Positions 62,347-64,000 of a stretch of DNA of 64,000 bases are shown one piece after another. A program made the translations under genes and the position numbers. This DNA comes from JAPHSX01 sp041554195. GTDB lineage: Bacteria; Pseudomonadota; Gammaproteobacteria; Thiohalomonadales; Thiohalomonadaceae. A model generated the notes under the pieces. The model was not told the origin of the DNA. It searched no databases and was given only the letters and a program-made list of their open reading frames with translations. The stretch spans positions 62,001-126,000 of the forward strand of contig JBFFMJ010000001.1 in the NCBI GenBank assembly GCA_041554195.1, written 5' to 3'. Numbering within the stretch: position 1 is the first letter of the stretch; every line of letters begins with the position of its first letter.

Positions 62347-62556
62347 TCACTCCAGCAAGCTTGGCCGAGCGACTCCCCAGGGACACTGGTTGTGCAACGG
62401 GTCTTTTAACCGCCCCCCACAAAAAGGCGTGGCGTGATCGGCCAGCGAGCCGACCCCTAGCCGATACTCGTTAAGCGCCTGCTGATATTCGACAGTGTCG
62501 AGAATAATAAGATACCAGAGAAGCAAACCCGCCTCGTCACGTGACGATTCAGTCAC
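62347..62556 (-). CDS. Doubtful small ORF, unrecognised
   Basis: A 69-codon frame with a mixed, protein-like composition (GLLLWYLIILDTVEYQQALN). No ribosome site stands out and I recognise no family. It may be real or a decayed fragment in a region that also holds a chemoreceptor remnant. Confidence 0.3.
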   Translation of the reverse strand: MTESSRDEAGLLLWYLIILDTVEYQQALNEYRLGVGSLADHATPFCGGRLKDPLHNQCPWGVARPSLLE

Positions 62557-62676
62557 GGTAATGGAGTTGAGCCCTACCCCCTTCTAATGTTGGCTCAATA
62601 CTGATCGAGTCACTCGGCGACAACTGCCCTTCGTGCTGTTGCGGATAAGGCGGCTTGCGTATCATCAACCAGATAA

Positions 62677-62829
62677 ACAACCCTATTACCGCATTCGGAT
62701 CAACAACTTAGCATCTCACACCAGATCACCGATGCCGGTAGCGAATTGAATAAACTCTCCGGCAAAATTCAGGCTATGGTGAGCGGAAGACCGGGCATAG
62801 TTGGCTTAAGCCATCGAAACCATAGATGA
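62677..62829 (+). pseudogene. Remnant resembling the C-terminus of a chemoreceptor
   Basis: In one plus-strand frame the segment QITDAGSELNKLSGKIQAMV resembles the end of methyl-accepting chemotaxis proteins (helical, ending near a MV-x-F). It is preceded by an in-frame stop at 62674 and runs into unrelated residues before a stop at 62827. It lies just before cheR, a usual MCP position. Too short to be certain. Confidence 0.35.
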
Positions 62830-62890
62830 CAAGCCCCACACTCAAAGATACTATCCAAGTTGGTACCACAACCTTCGGGAATCTAAATCT

Positions 62891-63721
62891 GTGACTACTC
62901 AACAAATATCGCCACAGGAATACGACGATTTTTGTCGTTACCTGGAAGACGCCTCGGGGATCATACTGGGGGAAAATAAGCACGATCTGGTCACTAGCCG
63001 CCTAAATCGCCTGATGCGTGAATTCGAAATCGAAGACTTTGCACACTTGATACAACAGCTGAAAATCAGACGAAATACTAAACTGCACGAGCAGATTGTT
63101 GATGCCATGACCACCAACGAGACCTTGTGGTTTCGAGATACTTACCCCTATGAAGTGCTCAAACATGAACTGCTTCCGGAAGTCACATCACAGAAGGCGC
63201 GCCAGTTACGCGTATGGTCAGCCGCCAGCTCCTCTGGACAGGAGGCCTACTCCATCAGCATGACCATTCAGGAATACCTGGCCAGCAAACCCGGTTCACT
63301 GCCCAGCGATATTCAAATTATTGGTACCGATATCTCGACCACGATGTTGAGAGATGCCAGTAACGCCACTTATGACAAAATGTCTCTGTCTCACGGTATC
63401 TCAGAGGTTCGTAAAAAGCGCTTCTTCATACCGCAGGGCGACAAGTGGCAGGTACGCCCCGAGATCAAGACACGTGCCTCATTCCGTGAACTCAACCTGC
63501 TCGATAACTTCTCGGCACTGGGCAAGTTCGACATCATCTTCTGCCGCAACGTATTGATCTACTTCTCCAGTGAGATCAAGAGTGACATCCTCAACCGCAT
63601 GGCCGCTAGCCTCAATCCCGGAGGCTACCTGTTCCTTGGCAGCTCAGAGTCACCTACCAGCTATACCGACGCCTTCGAAATGGTTCGCACCCCAAAGGGC
63701 GTGGTCTACCGGGTCAAGTAA
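62891..63721 (+). CDS. cheR: Chemotaxis protein methyltransferase CheR
   Basis: Methylates glutamates on chemoreceptors with SAM. GTG start at 62891; 276 residues. The N-terminal helical domain is followed by the SAM site RVWSAASSSGQEAYSISMTI (family usually SAGCSSGEEPYS), then IIGTDISTTMLRDASNATYD and FDIIFCRNVLIYFSSEIKSD. Full length. It pairs functionally with cheB at 36203. Confidence 0.95.
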   Translation: MTTQQISPQEYDDFCRYLEDASGIILGENKHDLVTSRLNRLMREFEIEDFAHLIQQLKIRRNTKLHEQIVDAMTTNETLWFRDTYPYEVLKHELLPEVTSQKARQLRVWSAASSSGQEAYSISMTIQEYLASKPGSLPSDIQIIGTDISTTMLRDASNATYDKMSLSHGISEVRKKRFFIPQGDKWQVRPEIKTRASFRELNLLDNFSALGKFDIIFCRNVLIYFSSEIKSDILNRMAASLNPGGYLFLGSSESPTSYTDAFEMVRTPKGVVYRVK

Positions 63722-63886
63722 TCGGCACATAAAGGCACCCCCTTCGCTGCTCGGCACTAGGCCGCGCACACACTAACACTTTTGCAGCCGTGAAATGCGG
63801 TTACGGAACGGGTTGGAGCAACCATTTGCAGTTCTGCCGCAAATGCATTAAACAGGGGGGATGAGCCTTCACATAACGGTAGCCGG

Positions 63887-64000
63887 ATGAACGAAGTCAC
63901 CATCACCACCGAGGCCGAACTGGCCAGAGTACTGCACGCCAACCCCGTCCTCTCCGACCGGCTCCTTGGCGATATCCTGATCAACGAAGGGCACTTAAAC
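63887..64000 (+). CDS. Start of a gene cut by the window end, possible GspE/PilB N-terminal domain
   Basis: An ATG at 63887 opens 38 codons to the window end without a stop. The visible LSDRLLGDILINEGHLN resembles the LG-x-hydrophobic-Ile-x-x-G pattern of GspE/PilB N-terminal (MshEN-like) domains. Too short for a firm call. Confidence 0.45.
   Translation, partial: MNEVTITTEAELARVLHANPVLSDRLLGDILINEGHLN

Overview
The window reads as chromosomal DNA of a free-living or facultatively symbiotic gammaproteobacterium with moderately high GC. Nearly every gene has an intact family-typical product and gene density is high. The gene order leuC-leuD-leuB-asd-usg-fimV-truA-trpF-trpB-trpA-accD-folC-dedD-cvpA-purF (positions 15866 down to 1, minus strand) is the arrangement known from Pseudomonas and relatives. 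The dnaX-ybaB-recR and orn/rsgA neighbourhoods are also gammaproteobacterial. No species can be named from sequence alone.

Layout. 1-15.9 kb: a minus-strand block for leucine, aspartate-family, tryptophan, fatty acid, folate and purine biosynthesis, with the pilus/polarity protein FimV in its middle. 16-17.4 kb: a divergent LysR regulator and a coupled unknown gene. 17.4-23.2 kb: an accessory stretch. It holds an AT-richer orphan three-TM protein resembling Pycsar effectors, then a nitrosative-stress island: nsrR, a hemerythrin, a secreted small protein, a DUF2249 protein, a polytopic NnrS-like protein and a Dnr/Crp-type regulator. An NsrR-like operator and two FNR/DNR-type boxes lie between these genes. 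23.2-31.3 kb: MFS transporter, aroC, a PAS-GGDEF-EAL protein, hemN, prmB and a mog-like gene. 31.4-35.1 kb: a DUF2167 protein and the full AmmeMemoRadiSam set (radical SAM enzyme divergent from the Memo-like and AMMECR1-like genes). 35.2-41 kb: rpoH behind a CIRCE element, cheB, orn, a Ste24-type protease, a small cytochrome c, phhB and rsgA. 41-46 kb: a TonB receptor - YfiR - hybrid kinase operon. 46.2-49.5 kb: recR, ybaB, dnaX, 4.5S RNA and tRNA-Ser. 49.7-55.3 kb: a fadL - surface lipase - acyl-CoA ligase operon. 55.4-64 kb: a lipoprotein with a 15-bp minisatellite, ubiA, a MltF-like transglycosylase with two solute-binding domains, an alpha/beta hydrolase, a lone iscU, a DUF1249 protein, tRNA-Arg, a probable chemoreceptor remnant, cheR, and the start of a gene cut by the window edge.

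The parts most worth a second look are the CIRCE element overlapping the rpoH promoter, the NO-response island with its operators, the orphan Pycsar-effector-like protein, the AmmeMemoRadiSam set, the lipid-scavenging operon, the TonB-YfiR-kinase signalling operon, and the minisatellite lipoprotein. I found no complete insertion sequence, prophage, CRISPR array or replication origin.
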